Shown here one piece after another: positions 1-9,379 of a DNA stretch of 64,000 bases; the stretch's first letter is position 1, and each line of letters begins with the position of its first letter. Origin of the DNA: Candidatus Helarchaeota archaeon (GTDB lineage Archaea; Asgardarchaeota; Lokiarchaeia; Helarchaeales; RDOG01); NCBI GenBank assembly GCA_019058315.1, contig JAHPZH010000005.1:186001-250000 (forward strand), read 5' to 3'. The notes under the pieces were generated by a model that saw only the letters and a list, made by a program, of their open reading frames with translations, had not been told where the DNA came from and did not search any database. A program made the translations under genes and the position numbers.

Positions 1-4
1 TATC

Positions 5-33
5 AATAATACATTAAATTTTTTTGTATTATT
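5..33 (-). terminator. AT hairpin downstream of the HesB-like gene
   Basis: Positions 5-13 and 25-33 form a perfect 9-bp inverted repeat around an 11-base loop, about 18 bases after the TAG stop of the HesB-like gene. It could be a terminator or part of the 3' UTR structure. Its stem has only one G-C pair, so it is a poor match to the usual archaeal SECIS. Confidence 0.3.
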
Positions 34-50
34 TCATTTTTCTTCCAGTT

Positions 51-374
51 CTATTTTAAATCACCGATTATTAGATAACCTCTTCCTTCATCTATTTTTC
101 CATCAATTATTATTTTTTCTGCCATAAATAGAAAATATGCTGCATCTTCATCTACAAAAACTTGCAATCCATTTATAGTTCCTAATAATTCTAACTCATT
201 CAATCTTGATGTATCCTCAAAATGGATCGATGTCCAGTGTGCTCTTTGAGTAGTACATCAAGAAAACCGCTCAAATTCTGTTATCACCAATATTTCATTA
301 TTTTCTTTATTGTTTTTTAGTCGTTCAGTGATCACACGTTTGGCAAGGTCTGTCAACTCAATCTTTATAGTCAT
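51..374 (-). CDS. HesB/IscA-like protein with in-frame UGA (probable selenoprotein)
   Basis: Reading from the ATG at 372-374 gives 107 residues if the TGA at 258-260 (codon 39) is read through, ending at TAG 51-53. The N-terminus (IKIELTDLAKRVITERL) matches the start of the HesB/IscA iron-sulfur carrier fold, and the later stretch LLGTINGLQVFVDEDAAYFL matches its second half, so coding similarity runs on both sides of the UGA. The UGA falls where IscA has its first cluster-binding Cys and is followed directly by a Cys codon (S-Sec-C). HesB-like selenoproteins are a known prokaryotic family, and Asgard archaea are known to encode selenoproteins. The C-terminal CGC motif of IscA is missing. Archaeal SECIS elements lie in the 3' UTR, and only 50 bases of it are in the window. 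They hold a 9-bp AT stem (5-13/25-33) that does not look like a GC-rich SECIS. The alternative is a nonsense-mutated pseudogene. Confidence 0.6.
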
Positions 375-456
375 TCTAATTCAACTTTATATTCTTATCT
401 TGTTAATACTCATTACTATTTAATAAAAACGATTTTGTAAAAATAAAAATTAGATT

Positions 457-744
457 TTAATCTTTTATACCAGGTCCTTTAATAACACCTTCATGGTCAT
501 CATAAGGGATTTGACGAATTAACGCCCAATTTTTTACTGCTCTGGAGTAAATTCGAACATCCTTAATATCGTCATATGCTCCGAAATAAACTACAACACT
601 ACAATCTTTATCTTTGGTCTTGAATTTTCCAGCAATTTTTTTGATGAAAATTGGTTCATCTTCTATATCCATTTGAATTTTAGAATTCTTAGATAATAAT
701 TCAATTGCAAGATCAATACCTGTCTTAATATCATCTTCTTTCAT
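457..744 (-). CDS. small hypothetical protein, paralogue of its upstream neighbour
   Basis: A 95-residue acidic/basic soluble protein with no signal peptide or membrane segment. Its start (DDIKTGIDLAIELL) resembles the start of the next gene (760-1026, QDIEKGIEIFVETL), and both continue with a D-E/K-x-D-E-x-x-F/C-x-x-K/R-K pattern, so the two look like a tandem duplication. A GGAG lies about 10 bases before the ATG at 744. The 15-base gap to the upstream gene suggests co-transcription. I do not recognise the family; there are no Cys/His clusters or catalytic motifs. Confidence 0.7.
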   Translation of the reverse strand: MKEDDIKTGIDLAIELLSKNSKIQMDIEDEPIFIKKIAGKFKTKDKDCSVVVYFGAYDDIKDVRIYSRAVKNWALIRQIPYDDHEGVIKGPGIKD

Positions 745-759
745 ACAACATTCGCTCCA

Positions 760-1026
760 TTAACTAACTTCTCCCAAATCTTCTACTTTGATATTTCTTT
801 TTTGCGCTCCTTTTATAACCATTTTTTCTAATAAAGCTATTTTCTCGGGATCTTCCGAAATTAAAACATACCCCAGAATACTGCGCACTTCATTATTGGA
901 ATCCAAGAATTTTCCGTCCAATTTTCTCATAAAGCATATATCTTCCTTATAATCTATTTTTGTTTTGGAATTTTTTAGCGTTTCTACGAATATTTCTATT
1001 CCTTTTTCGATATCTTGTTTTTTCAT
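760..1026 (-). CDS. small hypothetical protein, tandem paralogue
   Basis: An 88-residue soluble protein, first gene of a two-gene unit with 457-744. AAGGG lies 9 bases before the ATG. It shares the N-terminal D-I-x-x-G-I helix and the following FMRKLDGKF / FIKKIAGKF segment with its neighbour, while the C-terminal halves have diverged. No known domain is recognised. The pair sits between the HesB-like gene and the flavoprotein, all on the minus strand but with separate spacing. Confidence 0.7.
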   Translation of the reverse strand: MKKQDIEKGIEIFVETLKNSKTKIDYKEDICFMRKLDGKFLDSNNEVRSILGYVLISEDPEKIALLEKMVIKGAQKRNIKVEDLGEVS

Positions 1027-1142
1027 ATGATTAAACCCTTAATAATGTGGAATAAAATATTGAAATTCTATCCAATTAATCTATTCTTTATATTAACCTA
1101 ACTCCCTTATAAATTATAATTGAAAAAAATATACCTTTAGAA

Positions 1143-2633
1143 TTATTTTGATAATTTTTCAAAAAGAATTAAAGCACTATCTGCAGCAAGTTCCGCTCCA
1201 ATTCCGTGCATGCCAGTATCGGCTCCAACAACATAAAGATTTTTTATTGGGAGCTCCATTGGGGGTCTAAATTTTCCAACTTGATCTACAGTTTGCCCTA
1301 TTCCTATAACATTACCACCTTGTCCTGCAAATTTTTCAATTTCGGCGGGAGTCGTTATCTCCTTCCACATTACATGGTCTTCCATTTGTGGGAATATGTC
1401 CAATAACCCATTGTAAATTGCATCTGCCCATTTATCATAATCGCAATTACCTTCAGATGGGTTAGCTGGAACACCAGAACCTCCAAAAATTAATTGCTTT
1501 CCTTCAGGAGCCGATGTTGGGTCGAGATTAGATACGACAGGAACCATAATCATATAATGCTTTTCGGGAATATAGTTTTGAAAAGCTTCAGATTTTAAAA
1601 TTTCACCCACCGAAATTCTGGACATTATTTCATCAGTTTTAATTTCTCCACTCATTATTTTAGAAACAATTTCTTGATCAATACCAAATTCCTTACCGAA
1701 TTGTTCTACAGCTCTTGGCAAATCATCAAAATTAACATACATAAACATATTTTCTTCCGTAATTTTCTCATCGAGGGCAACTTTAACCATTAAAGTTGCT
1801 GCAGAAAACGAATAATTTTTTACTTTTTGAACAAAATCCTTTGAAAAATATTTTTCTCCGACTAAATTCAAAGTGGTCGCTTTAAGTCCAGCATTTGAAA
1901 TTACTATATCGGATTCTATAAATTCTCCATCATCTAATTCAACGCCAGTCGCTTTATTTTTTTCAACAATTATTTTCTTTACTTTTGTTTCTGTTTTTAC
2001 TTTACCTTTATCTTGGACTATAGAGTCACAATATGCACTAGGAATAGCAATACAACCACCTGTTGGATATCCACTACTTCTATTATTCATCATCTCTTTT
2101 TGACAAATAATGAATTCGCCAGTGCTAGTGGCTTGTTGAGTAACAAAATAGAGCCCACAAAAATAGGAAATTAGTGCTTGTGCCTTTGGATCATCAGTGT
2201 AACGTCCAACAAATTCATCAATGGGAACGTACATTAATTTCTCAATTTCCTCATCTGAAAATTTCAATACATCACTATATAATTTAATAAAATTGCCAAG
2301 ATCTTTACTACTGAAATTTAGTTTCCCAACATCCCGAGGAAACTTAATGATTTGACCATTAAAATGAAATTTTGGAAGTGGTCGGCAGTAATTCCATTTA
2401 ATGGAATTATTTTCAATGATTTGTGCTATTTTACCTAATCTACCCTTATCGCAGTTTGCTATTAAATGGCAACCTACATCTAGTTTAAAACCCTCCTTTT
2501 CATAGGTAGATAATCTTCCGCCTACAAGTGAATTTTTCTCGAATAACGTCACATCAAAACCGGAATGTTGTAATAATGCGCCCACTCCACTACCACCTAC
2601 GCCAGAGCCTATAATATTAACTTTTGTTTTCAT
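1143..2633 (-). CDS. phytoene dehydrogenase-like FAD oxidoreductase (CrtI family)
   Basis: A 496-residue flavoprotein of the CrtI/amine-oxidase-like superfamily. The N-terminus carries the dinucleotide-binding motif GSGVGGSGVGALLQHSG, followed by an acidic end of beta-2 (TLFEKN) and the GG-R motif (VGGRLSTYEKEGFKLDVG). The C-terminus carries the second FAD motif (NLYVVGADTGMHGIGAELAA). This arrangement is typical of carotenoid desaturases, retinol saturases and archaeal prenyl reductases, which oxidise or reduce isoprenoid chains. The substrate cannot be read from sequence. The first motif has V in place of the usual A/I and an extra Ser between the glycines. A GAGGATG Shine-Dalgarno precedes the ATG. 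It stands alone, with 116 and 110 bases of flanking non-coding DNA. Confidence 0.8.
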   Translation of the reverse strand: MKTKVNIIGSGVGGSGVGALLQHSGFDVTLFEKNSLVGGRLSTYEKEGFKLDVGCHLIANCDKGRLGKIAQIIENNSIKWNYCRPLPKFHFNGQIIKFPRDVGKLNFSSKDLGNFIKLYSDVLKFSDEEIEKLMYVPIDEFVGRYTDDPKAQALISYFCGLYFVTQQATSTGEFIICQKEMMNNRSSGYPTGGCIAIPSAYCDSIVQDKGKVKTETKVKKIIVEKNKATGVELDDGEFIESDIVISNAGLKATTLNLVGEKYFSKDFVQKVKNYSFSAATLMVKVALDEKITEENMFMYVNFDDLPRAVEQFGKEFGIDQEIVSKIMSGEIKTDEIMSRISVGEILKSEAFQNYIPEKHYMIMVPVVSNLDPTSAPEGKQLIFGGSGVPANPSEGNCDYDKWADAIYNGLLDIFPQMEDHVMWKEITTPAEIEKFAGQGGNVIGIGQTVDQVGKFRPPMELPIKNLYVVGADTGMHGIGAELAADSALILFEKLSK

Positions 2634-2743
2634 CTTTTCATCCTCTAGTAAAGCAAAAATGAAGAAATTAAAGAATTTTTACATATTTATCAATCTTGTA
2701 ATAATTTCAAAAATATTAATTTTGAAAAATAGTAGCTAAAAGT

Positions 2744-4078
2744 TTAATGTTGTGGTTTTTGGGAAGGTTTAGCTTCGTGATGAAAGACAATAGGTTTAAA
2801 AGACATTGAGAAGGCAGTTATTGCTAATATTGTAGCTACCATAGCGAACCAGGATGAGCCGAAGGTTCCGAGGATAAAACTTCCTAATAATGGACCTGTA
2901 ATTTGTGCAAGATTGTCTAGTGAAGTGTTTAAACCACCCATTTTTCCTTGTTCCTTTGGGCTTACGGATCTGCTTTGAAATGAAATTAATACACCTCTTG
3001 TACATGAAGCAGCATAGCTCACAAGCAAAAGAACCAGAAGGAAACCAATAAAATTCTGAACGAATACCAATGCAAAAAAGGCTATAACAAAACAAGTTAA
3101 ACCAATTTGAGATGTTCGTTTATCACCAAATTTCTTTAATGTAGGTTCAAAAATGTAAAAACGAATAATTAAACGAGCAACACCTGAAAGAGACATATAA
3201 AAGCCTATTTCGTCTGGACCCATATTCAATTTTATATCAGCAAAAAGTGAAATATTTGAAATAAAGACCATAAAAGATATTGTGTGAAAAGCCCATTGTA
3301 TAAGCAAGAACATAGCTAGCCCATTTTTCCATATTGGCTGGTTTTTTGTTTCTAATTTTATTGAAGTTGGCTTGATGGGGATATTTTGAAATCCCTTTTC
3401 CTTTTTGGGCTCCGATTGGGTTTTTACAGGTGCTGATTCTTTTAGATATAAAAATGTAACAATTATTGTAATGAGAGAAAGACATGCAGAAAATAATCCA
3501 GGAGCTATAATGCCCCATCTAGTATAAAGAAATCCTCCTAATGCAGGTCCAAATAAAGATGCAAGAACATGCGCTACACCTACATTAGTCATTTGGGAAG
3601 CACGATGTTTAGGTGGAACAACATCTCCAATTACAGCTTTTGCTATAGGGAAGTTTCCGCCGAAAATTCCATCAATAATTCGACTAATTAATACCATTTC
3701 ATAACTAGTTGAAAAAGCTAACATTACAAATGCAGCTAATGTCCCAAATTGACTAATTAACAATAAAGGTCTTCTTCCATATTTGTCACTTAAACTCCCT
3801 AAAATTGGACCGAAAAAGAATCCAAAAACTGCATTCGTTGAAAGAGCCATGCCAACCATCAAAGCCACAGTTGGAGAATAAGGAAATAAATCAAAGATCG
3901 GTTGTAGTTCAGGTATAGGTAGGTTTAATTCTTTAATAAAAAATGGAAGAAATGGAATAATGAGGGTAAAACCTAAAATATCTATAAAAACAGCTATCCA
4001 TAAGGGAAATAGACCTGGAAATTTTATTTTTGCTATCTTAAGATCGAGTGGTTTTATGTCAGTTATTTCATCATTCAT
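2744..4078 (-). CDS. MFS transporter, TetA/drug-exporter-like
   Basis: About 444 residues with roughly twelve hydrophobic segments, an N-terminal cytoplasmic tail and a central loop rich in Lys/Glu/Gln (around residue 215-240). The loop between TM2 and TM3 carries the MFS motif A (GSLSDKYGRRPLLL), and the segment LISRIIDGIFGGNFPIAKAVIGD resembles the family's TM4/5 motif, as in TetA-like drug:proton antiporters. Substrate is unknown. A longer reading starts at TTG 4090; the ATG at 4078 is preferred because the four extra residues add nothing recognisable and lack a ribosome-binding site. It is divergent from the TPR gene across about 225 bases. Confidence 0.82.
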   Translation of the reverse strand: MNDEITDIKPLDLKIAKIKFPGLFPLWIAVFIDILGFTLIIPFLPFFIKELNLPIPELQPIFDLFPYSPTVALMVGMALSTNAVFGFFFGPILGSLSDKYGRRPLLLISQFGTLAAFVMLAFSTSYEMVLISRIIDGIFGGNFPIAKAVIGDVVPPKHRASQMTNVGVAHVLASLFGPALGGFLYTRWGIIAPGLFSACLSLITIIVTFLYLKESAPVKTQSEPKKEKGFQNIPIKPTSIKLETKNQPIWKNGLAMFLLIQWAFHTISFMVFISNISLFADIKLNMGPDEIGFYMSLSGVARLIIRFYIFEPTLKKFGDKRTSQIGLTCFVIAFFALVFVQNFIGFLLVLLLVSYAASCTRGVLISFQSRSVSPKEQGKMGGLNTSLDNLAQITGPLLGSFILGTFGSSWFAMVATILAITAFSMSFKPIVFHHEAKPSQKPQH

Positions 4079-4291
4079 AAATAATACCAAATTTTGAGAA
4101 ATTATGATTTATTGAAGTTCGAGAAGGATAATAAAACAAGGTAATTTTTTATAAAACTTTTATCTTTGAAAACAGACTCAAATTTATTGGTGTATCAATT
4201 AAATTATTTTATATCTTCAAAGTTTAAATTAAAATTAAATTATTTTGCACTTAAATAAGGATAACTCATCATAACAGATTTATCAAACAAC

Positions 4292-4306
4292 GGGAGTTTA
4301 TAGTTG
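4292..4306 (+). promoter_or_regulatory. ribosome-binding site deciding a TTG start
   Basis: GGGAG at 4292-4296 lies 7 bases before TTG 4304-4306. No ATG is placed equally well, so the TPR protein is taken to start at this TTG. Confidence 0.6.
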
Positions 4307-7300
4307 ATTAATGAATTATTTCACAAAGCGGAGGAAGAGATAGACGAATATAATTGGAATAACGCAATAAAGATACTCGAAAATGCAGTAAAAATTAGCA
4401 ACGATAAAGAATCTCAGGGAAATTCCTATTATAAATTAGGAGAAATTTATCAATTTATGGCAGATTTGCAGAAATCAAGAGAAAAAAATTTTGAAAATTT
4501 TAATAATGCAATTTTAAATTTTCAGAAGGCAAATAAAATATTTATAGAACTAAAAAATGAAGGAAAAAAAAGCGCAACTCAAGGTTTTATTAACCTTTTA
4601 AAATATATTTCTGAATCTGTAAAAGGGAAAGAAGAAATTTTACTTGAAAATGCAAAAAAACAGTTTTATCAAGCAAAATTAATATATTTAAAAAATGGCA
4701 ATTTACTAGATTCTTTAAAAATGGAAATTCTAGAAAGTAGAGCCTTAAGTTTACTTATTGGTGAAAAACTCATTCGTATTGATGAAAAAGTGGATTTCAA
4801 ACTATTTGCATTAGAGGCTGAAAAATTAGTTATGGATATATGGAAGAAAATAATTAATCAGCAAGATCTTTCCGAAATTTACCTCTATTTTTTCCTAGCG
4901 AATGTTTTGGAATTTTCTACTTGGAGTATAATTTATTTACCAACAAATGACATGGACATTATACAATTTATAATTAAAATCGTAAATCAATTAGGAGAAT
5001 TTATAAATAAATATGAAAATTCAAAAAAAATAACTGCTTATTTTTACGCTACTGCAATGTACGCATATCTTAATATGATTTTTGCTATACAGCATGTAAA
5101 TAATCAAGTTGAACAAAAATTATTTTTTAGAAAAGCTCAAAAATGGGTGAAAAAAGGGGAAAAAGTACTAACAAAGATACAAAACAATCCTGCTTTGGCA
5201 TGTTTCTACTTTACTAGATTTACAACTTCAATATTTTTAATAGCGACAGGGTTTTTTACTAGAGATTTTAAGAATGTCTTACAAGATTTAGATCTTAGCA
5301 TTGATTCGGCATCGTTCATATTTCCTAAAATAATGGTTGTTAATATTTTATTATATACTGCAGGCATTATTTTGGCTGGTGCACATAATCGCGCTACACC
5401 TAGAGGACAACGTATTGATTTTGCGCAAAAAGCCTTAAATCTTATTGATTTAGCAATGAATGAAATTTCAGTAGTTGAAAGAACAAGTTACAAAATTCTA
5501 ATGACGGATCGCGACGTTCTTTTATGTGCAGCTCATGCAGTAATGGGCGATATAATTAAAGATATTAAAACCAAATCTGAACATTTACAAATAGCAACTA
5601 GTAATTTTAAGAAAATAACAAATTATGATGATCGAAAAATAAATGACACTTATTTCTATTATCATATTTTTTTGTATTTTGCTTCTAGAACTGGACCTTT
5701 ATTAGCTAAAAATTCAATAAATGACTCGGATAAAATTGAATTTTATAAAGAAACGATAGAACTTTTATTAAAAAGTAAAAAAAAGATGGTTCCTCTTTTT
5801 CATCAAGAGAATTTATTTCTAATTGGAGATATTTATCTTAGAATTGGAAAATTATCAAATGATGAGAATATATTAAAACAATCTTATGCGGCATATTTAG
5901 ACGCGATTGAATATTGTAAAAATAAAGGTTATTTCAATTTAGAGGGATCTGCATATGTAAACCTTGCTCAGATTGATGATAGACTGGGAAATTTTGGCTC
6001 AGCCGCTGATAATTATAAAAATGCTATTGATTCATTTGAGAAAGCAATATTAACACTCACTTATTCGAATTTGGGTAAAAAAATTGAGAAGATGAAGAAT
6101 TATATTAAAGCTTGGAACCTTATTGAAATCGCTAAATCTCACCATGCAAATGAGGACCATAATAACGCACAATTGAATTACGAACAAGCAAGCCGGATTT
6201 TAAGTAATCTACGTGAATATAAATTTGAGTCTCCATTTTATTTTGCGTGGTCTTTATTAGAAAAGGCAGAATTTTTAAGTAAACAGAATAACCACCAAGA
6301 AGCTGCAGCTACATACTTGGTTTCTAAAAATAATTTTCAGGAGGCTATTGAAAACCTAAAACTAGCTTTAAGTAAAATAAGATCTTTTAGAGAAAAAGAG
6401 CGACTTCCAAAATTAATCCAAGTCGCGGAACTACGTGCAAATTATTGTTCTGCACGTTATCAGATCGAAACTGCCAGATTAGAAAGTAAAAAAGGAAATC
6501 ATTTACTTGCGGCAGAGCTTTATAATAAAGCAGGAGCAATTTTTGAAAATTTGTGTCAAGTATTTAGAATTAAACGCGAGAAACAAGAGTTAATAGCTAT
6601 ATATTATTTATGCAGAGCTTGGGAACATATGGAACAAGCAGATCTGGAACAGGAGTCCTCAAGTTATGCATTAGCTTCGGAATTATTCGAAAAAGCTTGC
6701 GATAATTTCCCAGAAAGTAGAATGAAAAAATTATCTTTAGGAAATTCACTTTTTTGTTCGGCTTTGCAGTTTGGAGGGTTATTTGACAAATCATCAGATT
6801 TAGAAGAAAAAATAAATTATTATAAAAAAATTAAGATGTTTCTAAGAGAAGCTTCAAAAAATTATCAAATAGGAGGATTCGAACAAGATGCCAAATGGGC
6901 ATTAGCAACTTCAACTTTTTTTGATGGAATTTGGCATCTAATTCTTTCGGATAATGAGATTGATTTTTCTAAAAAGAATCAATTTTTGAATATAGCTACA
7001 ACATATCTCAATAATGCTCTAAACATCTTTGATGATTCGGGATATGATCAAAAAAGTGATGAGGTTTCAAATTATTTGGATATGATTAAAGATGAAAAGG
7101 AAATTCTCACTTCAGCTTTAAATATTATTGAAAAACCTGCCATTTCGGAAAGCTCTATCGGTATTTCAGCCCCTTCTTGCCCTATAGAAATAAGCTCGTC
7201 AGTAAATATTGGTGAGATGCAAAGAACAGATCTACAAACTGAATCGGAGTTAGATTGGAATAAAAGAATTCATCATATCTATTTCTTTATGCCTAATGGA

Positions 7301-7642
7301 GTTTGTATTTATGATCGTTCTTTTAGAAAGGAAAAAGATATTGAACCACAATTAGTCTCGGGTGGACTAACAGGAATATCTGCACTTATACAAGAAGTGA
7401 CTAAAAGCCAAACAAAAGTAAAAATCGTTGAACAAGAAGAAATGACAATCCTACTCGAACATGGAAACTATACGAGCATTGCCTTAATTACAGAAGAAAA
7501 CTTGATAACCCTAAGAAATAAATTAAAACAGTTAATTAATGATGTAGAAGACTTCTACCAAGAAGAATTTGAAACATATTCAGGAAATTTAAGTCTTTTT
7601 TCGAAAATTAGTAAATTTGTTCAAAAAATATTTGAAAATTAA
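4304..7642 (+). CDS. giant TPR-repeat protein with C-terminal longin/roadblock-like domain
   Basis: An 1112-residue soluble protein. From residue 5 to about 930 it is almost entirely amphipathic helical hairpins of TPR type (for example EYNWNNAIKILENAV and NFGSAADNYKNAIDSFEKA), with A/G-Y/N-A patterns recurring every 34-50 residues. A short Pro/Ser-rich linker (about 945-975) leads to a compact C-terminal domain (985-1112) that begins with two strands (HHIYFFMPNGVCIYDRSF), then an amphipathic helix and strands, then a long helix. This topology and the phrase GGLTGISALIQEV resemble the sensor domain at the C-termini of 25150-26232 and 35477-36619. TPR plus longin-like domain suggests a scaffold that meets small GTPases or their regulators, which is inference. 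Composition is very AT-rich. Confidence 0.75.
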   Translation: MINELFHKAEEEIDEYNWNNAIKILENAVKISNDKESQGNSYYKLGEIYQFMADLQKSREKNFENFNNAILNFQKANKIFIELKNEGKKSATQGFINLLKYISESVKGKEEILLENAKKQFYQAKLIYLKNGNLLDSLKMEILESRALSLLIGEKLIRIDEKVDFKLFALEAEKLVMDIWKKIINQQDLSEIYLYFFLANVLEFSTWSIIYLPTNDMDIIQFIIKIVNQLGEFINKYENSKKITAYFYATAMYAYLNMIFAIQHVNNQVEQKLFFRKAQKWVKKGEKVLTKIQNNPALACFYFTRFTTSIFLIATGFFTRDFKNVLQDLDLSIDSASFIFPKIMVVNILLYTAGIILAGAHNRATPRGQRIDFAQKALNLIDLAMNEISVVERTSYKILMTDRDVLLCAAHAVMGDIIKDIKTKSEHLQIATSNFKKITNYDDRKINDTYFYYHIFLYFASRTGPLLAKNSINDSDKIEFYKETIELLLKSKKKMVPLFHQENLFLIGDIYLRIGKLSNDENILKQSYAAYLDAIEYCKNKGYFNLEGSAYVNLAQIDDRLGNFGSAADNYKNAIDSFEKAILTLTYSNLGKKIEKMKNYIKAWNLIEIAKSHHANEDHNNAQLNYEQASRILSNLREYKFESPFYFAWSLLEKAEFLSKQNNHQEAAATYLVSKNNFQEAIENLKLALSKIRSFREKERLPKLIQVAELRANYCSARYQIETARLESKKGNHLLAAELYNKAGAIFENLCQVFRIKREKQELIAIYYLCRAWEHMEQADLEQESSSYALASELFEKACDNFPESRMKKLSLGNSLFCSALQFGGLFDKSSDLEEKINYYKKIKMFLREASKNYQIGGFEQDAKWALATSTFFDGIWHLILSDNEIDFSKKNQFLNIATTYLNNALNIFDDSGYDQKSDEVSNYLDMIKDEKEILTSALNIIEKPAISESSIGISAPSCPIEISSSVNIGEMQRTDLQTESELDWNKRIHHIYFFMPNGVCIYDRSFRKEKDIEPQLVSGGLTGISALIQEVTKSQTKVKIVEQEEMTILLEHGNYTSIALITEENLITLRNKLKQLINDVEDFYQEEFETYSGNLSLFSKISKFVQKIFEN

Positions 7643-7672
7643 ATAGAACACCGCTGAGAATAAAAAAAATTA

Positions 7673-8092
7673 ATGGTGATTAAAATAAATTTTGGTAAAA
7701 TTCATCATATTGCATACGTATATAAAGATGGTAAAGCTGCGCTTAAAGAATTTCAAAGCCAATTTGGTGTAGAAGAATTTGAATGGATTGATATGGTAGT
7801 AGGAAAAGTAGCAAGATTCATAATTGGAAATATACAAATAGATTTGATGGAGCCTAGAGAACTTGGGTCCGTTTTTAATAAATTTTTAGAAAATGGTAAT
7901 TTTGGTCTTCACCATATAGCATATTTGGTTGATAACATAGATGAGAAAATTAAAGAGTGGAAGTCAAAAGGTTTTAAGCGACTTCTTGGGGGTATTATTC
8001 CACCACAAACGAAATTTGAATACTTTGATACAACGAATATGCTTGGTCATGTTATTGAGTTTATACAACCTAATTATACAAAAAAGAAATAG
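7673..8092 (+). CDS. VOC-family protein, methylmalonyl-CoA epimerase-like
   Basis: A 139-residue protein with two vicinal-oxygen-chelate modules: HHIAYVYKD at residues 11-19, then a second module beginning with GLHHIAYLVDN and ending GHVIEFIQP. His12, the His pair of the second module and the Glu of IEF correspond in position to the metal ligands of methylmalonyl-CoA epimerases and glyoxalase-like enzymes. Length is typical of the family (about 135-150). It follows the TPR gene by 30 bases on the same strand and could be co-transcribed, although no functional link is evident. The exact substrate is uncertain, since no mutase or carboxylase gene is nearby. Confidence 0.75.
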   Translation: MVIKINFGKIHHIAYVYKDGKAALKEFQSQFGVEEFEWIDMVVGKVARFIIGNIQIDLMEPRELGSVFNKFLENGNFGLHHIAYLVDNIDEKIKEWKSKGFKRLLGGIIPPQTKFEYFDTTNMLGHVIEFIQPNYTKKK

Positions 8093-8157
8093 CTGTAATA
8101 TTAACTTACAATCACAAGTTCTGTATCAAAAACTAAAAATAAAAAAATAGGTTTTAT

Positions 8158-9351
8158 TTATAATCGAACATCTTTGAATATTTCTATTTCTCGGCCCCAA
8201 CCTATTGAGACGATTTCATCTTTTGGTTGAAGACTCCATGGCTTCGTCTTATGAGTTATATCAAAAAGTATTCCTTTAGTCATCTCTTCGACAGTCATGT
8301 CTAAATCATCAGGAGTTATCCAATTTCCTTTTGGATATTGCCAGTCAAATTCTTCCTTTATATAAGTAGCCTTCTTTTTTATATTTGGTGCTTTTGCACC
8401 CAGTGATTGCACTGGCCATGGAAATCCTGTTTTCCAAGTGTCCACAAATGCTTTTTCCCAGAAATCTGTCCCTTCAAGGACTTCTTTACCGATATCTTGC
8501 ATTTCTTGTTCAACATGATTCAAGCATAAACGATTACTTGAGAGAAGTCCGGCCATTCTTAAGATGAAATCTTCGCGTTTCATATAAAGAAGCATTTGAA
8601 CCATCGAGGGCCATGGAATATATGCAAACCAATGATCTGGTAAGCCATAAGCTCGTTTTGTTGCAACACCATCCCAAATCATACCAACTAATTCAAACAT
8701 GGAAGGTTCAACAAGAAAACCAGCAATTCCGCTAACCCAAACTGTGCAAACGGAGTAAGGAGCGGTTGCCCACTGCGGAGTTCTTTCGTTTCTTACGTCT
8801 CGAAGAATATCTATAACTTCAAGACCACATTTAGTCATATCTTTTGAATGTTTAAAAGCATCCTTGAGTTTGAAGCCATATTTCAAATGTCTCCGCTCTA
8901 GAAGGTCATCTTCTGGTCCGACCACCCACCAGTCTACAGGTACACCATTTTCGATGTGACCATTTAACAGAAAAATCAATTCTTGGTCAAGATCTCCTAA
9001 AGCGTAAAAAGTCATATCAAGAGAGTCACCATAAAGCAGTTTCATAGTTCCTTGTGTTAAATCTGAACGCAGTGGGAGAACAGGAGGAAAAATCATCCAA
9101 GCTAACCGTTTGTCGGGATTCTGAATTGTACCATCTAATACATCTTTTGCAGTAAGTATACTTTCATCTAGCCTAGCTTTAAAAATATCATAAAGCATTT
9201 CAGTTGAGAGGTTAGGGAGAGCTTCCTCTACCATTTCCTCGTAACCCAGCTCTTTATACAATCTCCATATATGTCTCGATAGAGGGAAATAGGGTTTTGT
9301 AATTAATGTGTCTGGTAGATCTCCATATGTCATTTTTTTTCCTTCAGACAT
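8158..9351 (-). CDS. divergent member of the unrecognised DSELKPKRT family
   Basis: A 397-residue soluble protein that I cannot assign to a known family. It is clearly related to the four proteins at 14167-15483, 27808-29106, 29176-30477 and 32495-33805. Shared blocks include RxDL (LPLRSDLTQG), HIENGVPVDWW, RRHLKYGFKLK, DVRNERTPQWA with YSVC, YGLPDHWFAYIPWPSM, and a final FDITHKTK/IVSIGWG block. It differs by lacking the N-terminal LDDSELKPKRT box and the lysine/arginine-rich tail. AGAGG lies 8 bases before the ATG. It is the last gene of a three-gene minus-strand group with a small membrane protein and a zinc-ribbon protein, which might be partners. No signal peptide or TM segment. Confidence 0.75.
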   Translation of the reverse strand: MSEGKKMTYGDLPDTLITKPYFPLSRHIWRLYKELGYEEMVEEALPNLSTEMLYDIFKARLDESILTAKDVLDGTIQNPDKRLAWMIFPPVLPLRSDLTQGTMKLLYGDSLDMTFYALGDLDQELIFLLNGHIENGVPVDWWVVGPEDDLLERRHLKYGFKLKDAFKHSKDMTKCGLEVIDILRDVRNERTPQWATAPYSVCTVWVSGIAGFLVEPSMFELVGMIWDGVATKRAYGLPDHWFAYIPWPSMVQMLLYMKREDFILRMAGLLSSNRLCLNHVEQEMQDIGKEVLEGTDFWEKAFVDTWKTGFPWPVQSLGAKAPNIKKKATYIKEEFDWQYPKGNWITPDDLDMTVEEMTKGILFDITHKTKPWSLQPKDEIVSIGWGREIEIFKDVRL

Positions 9352-9379
9352 TTAAATTACCTCTTTGATAGAGACTTTT

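Noticed and set aside
51-374. Reading TGA as Trp (altered genetic code) to explain the HesB-like gene
   Set aside because: Other genes in the window, such as those ending at 26232, 55177 and 63007, clearly terminate at TGA.
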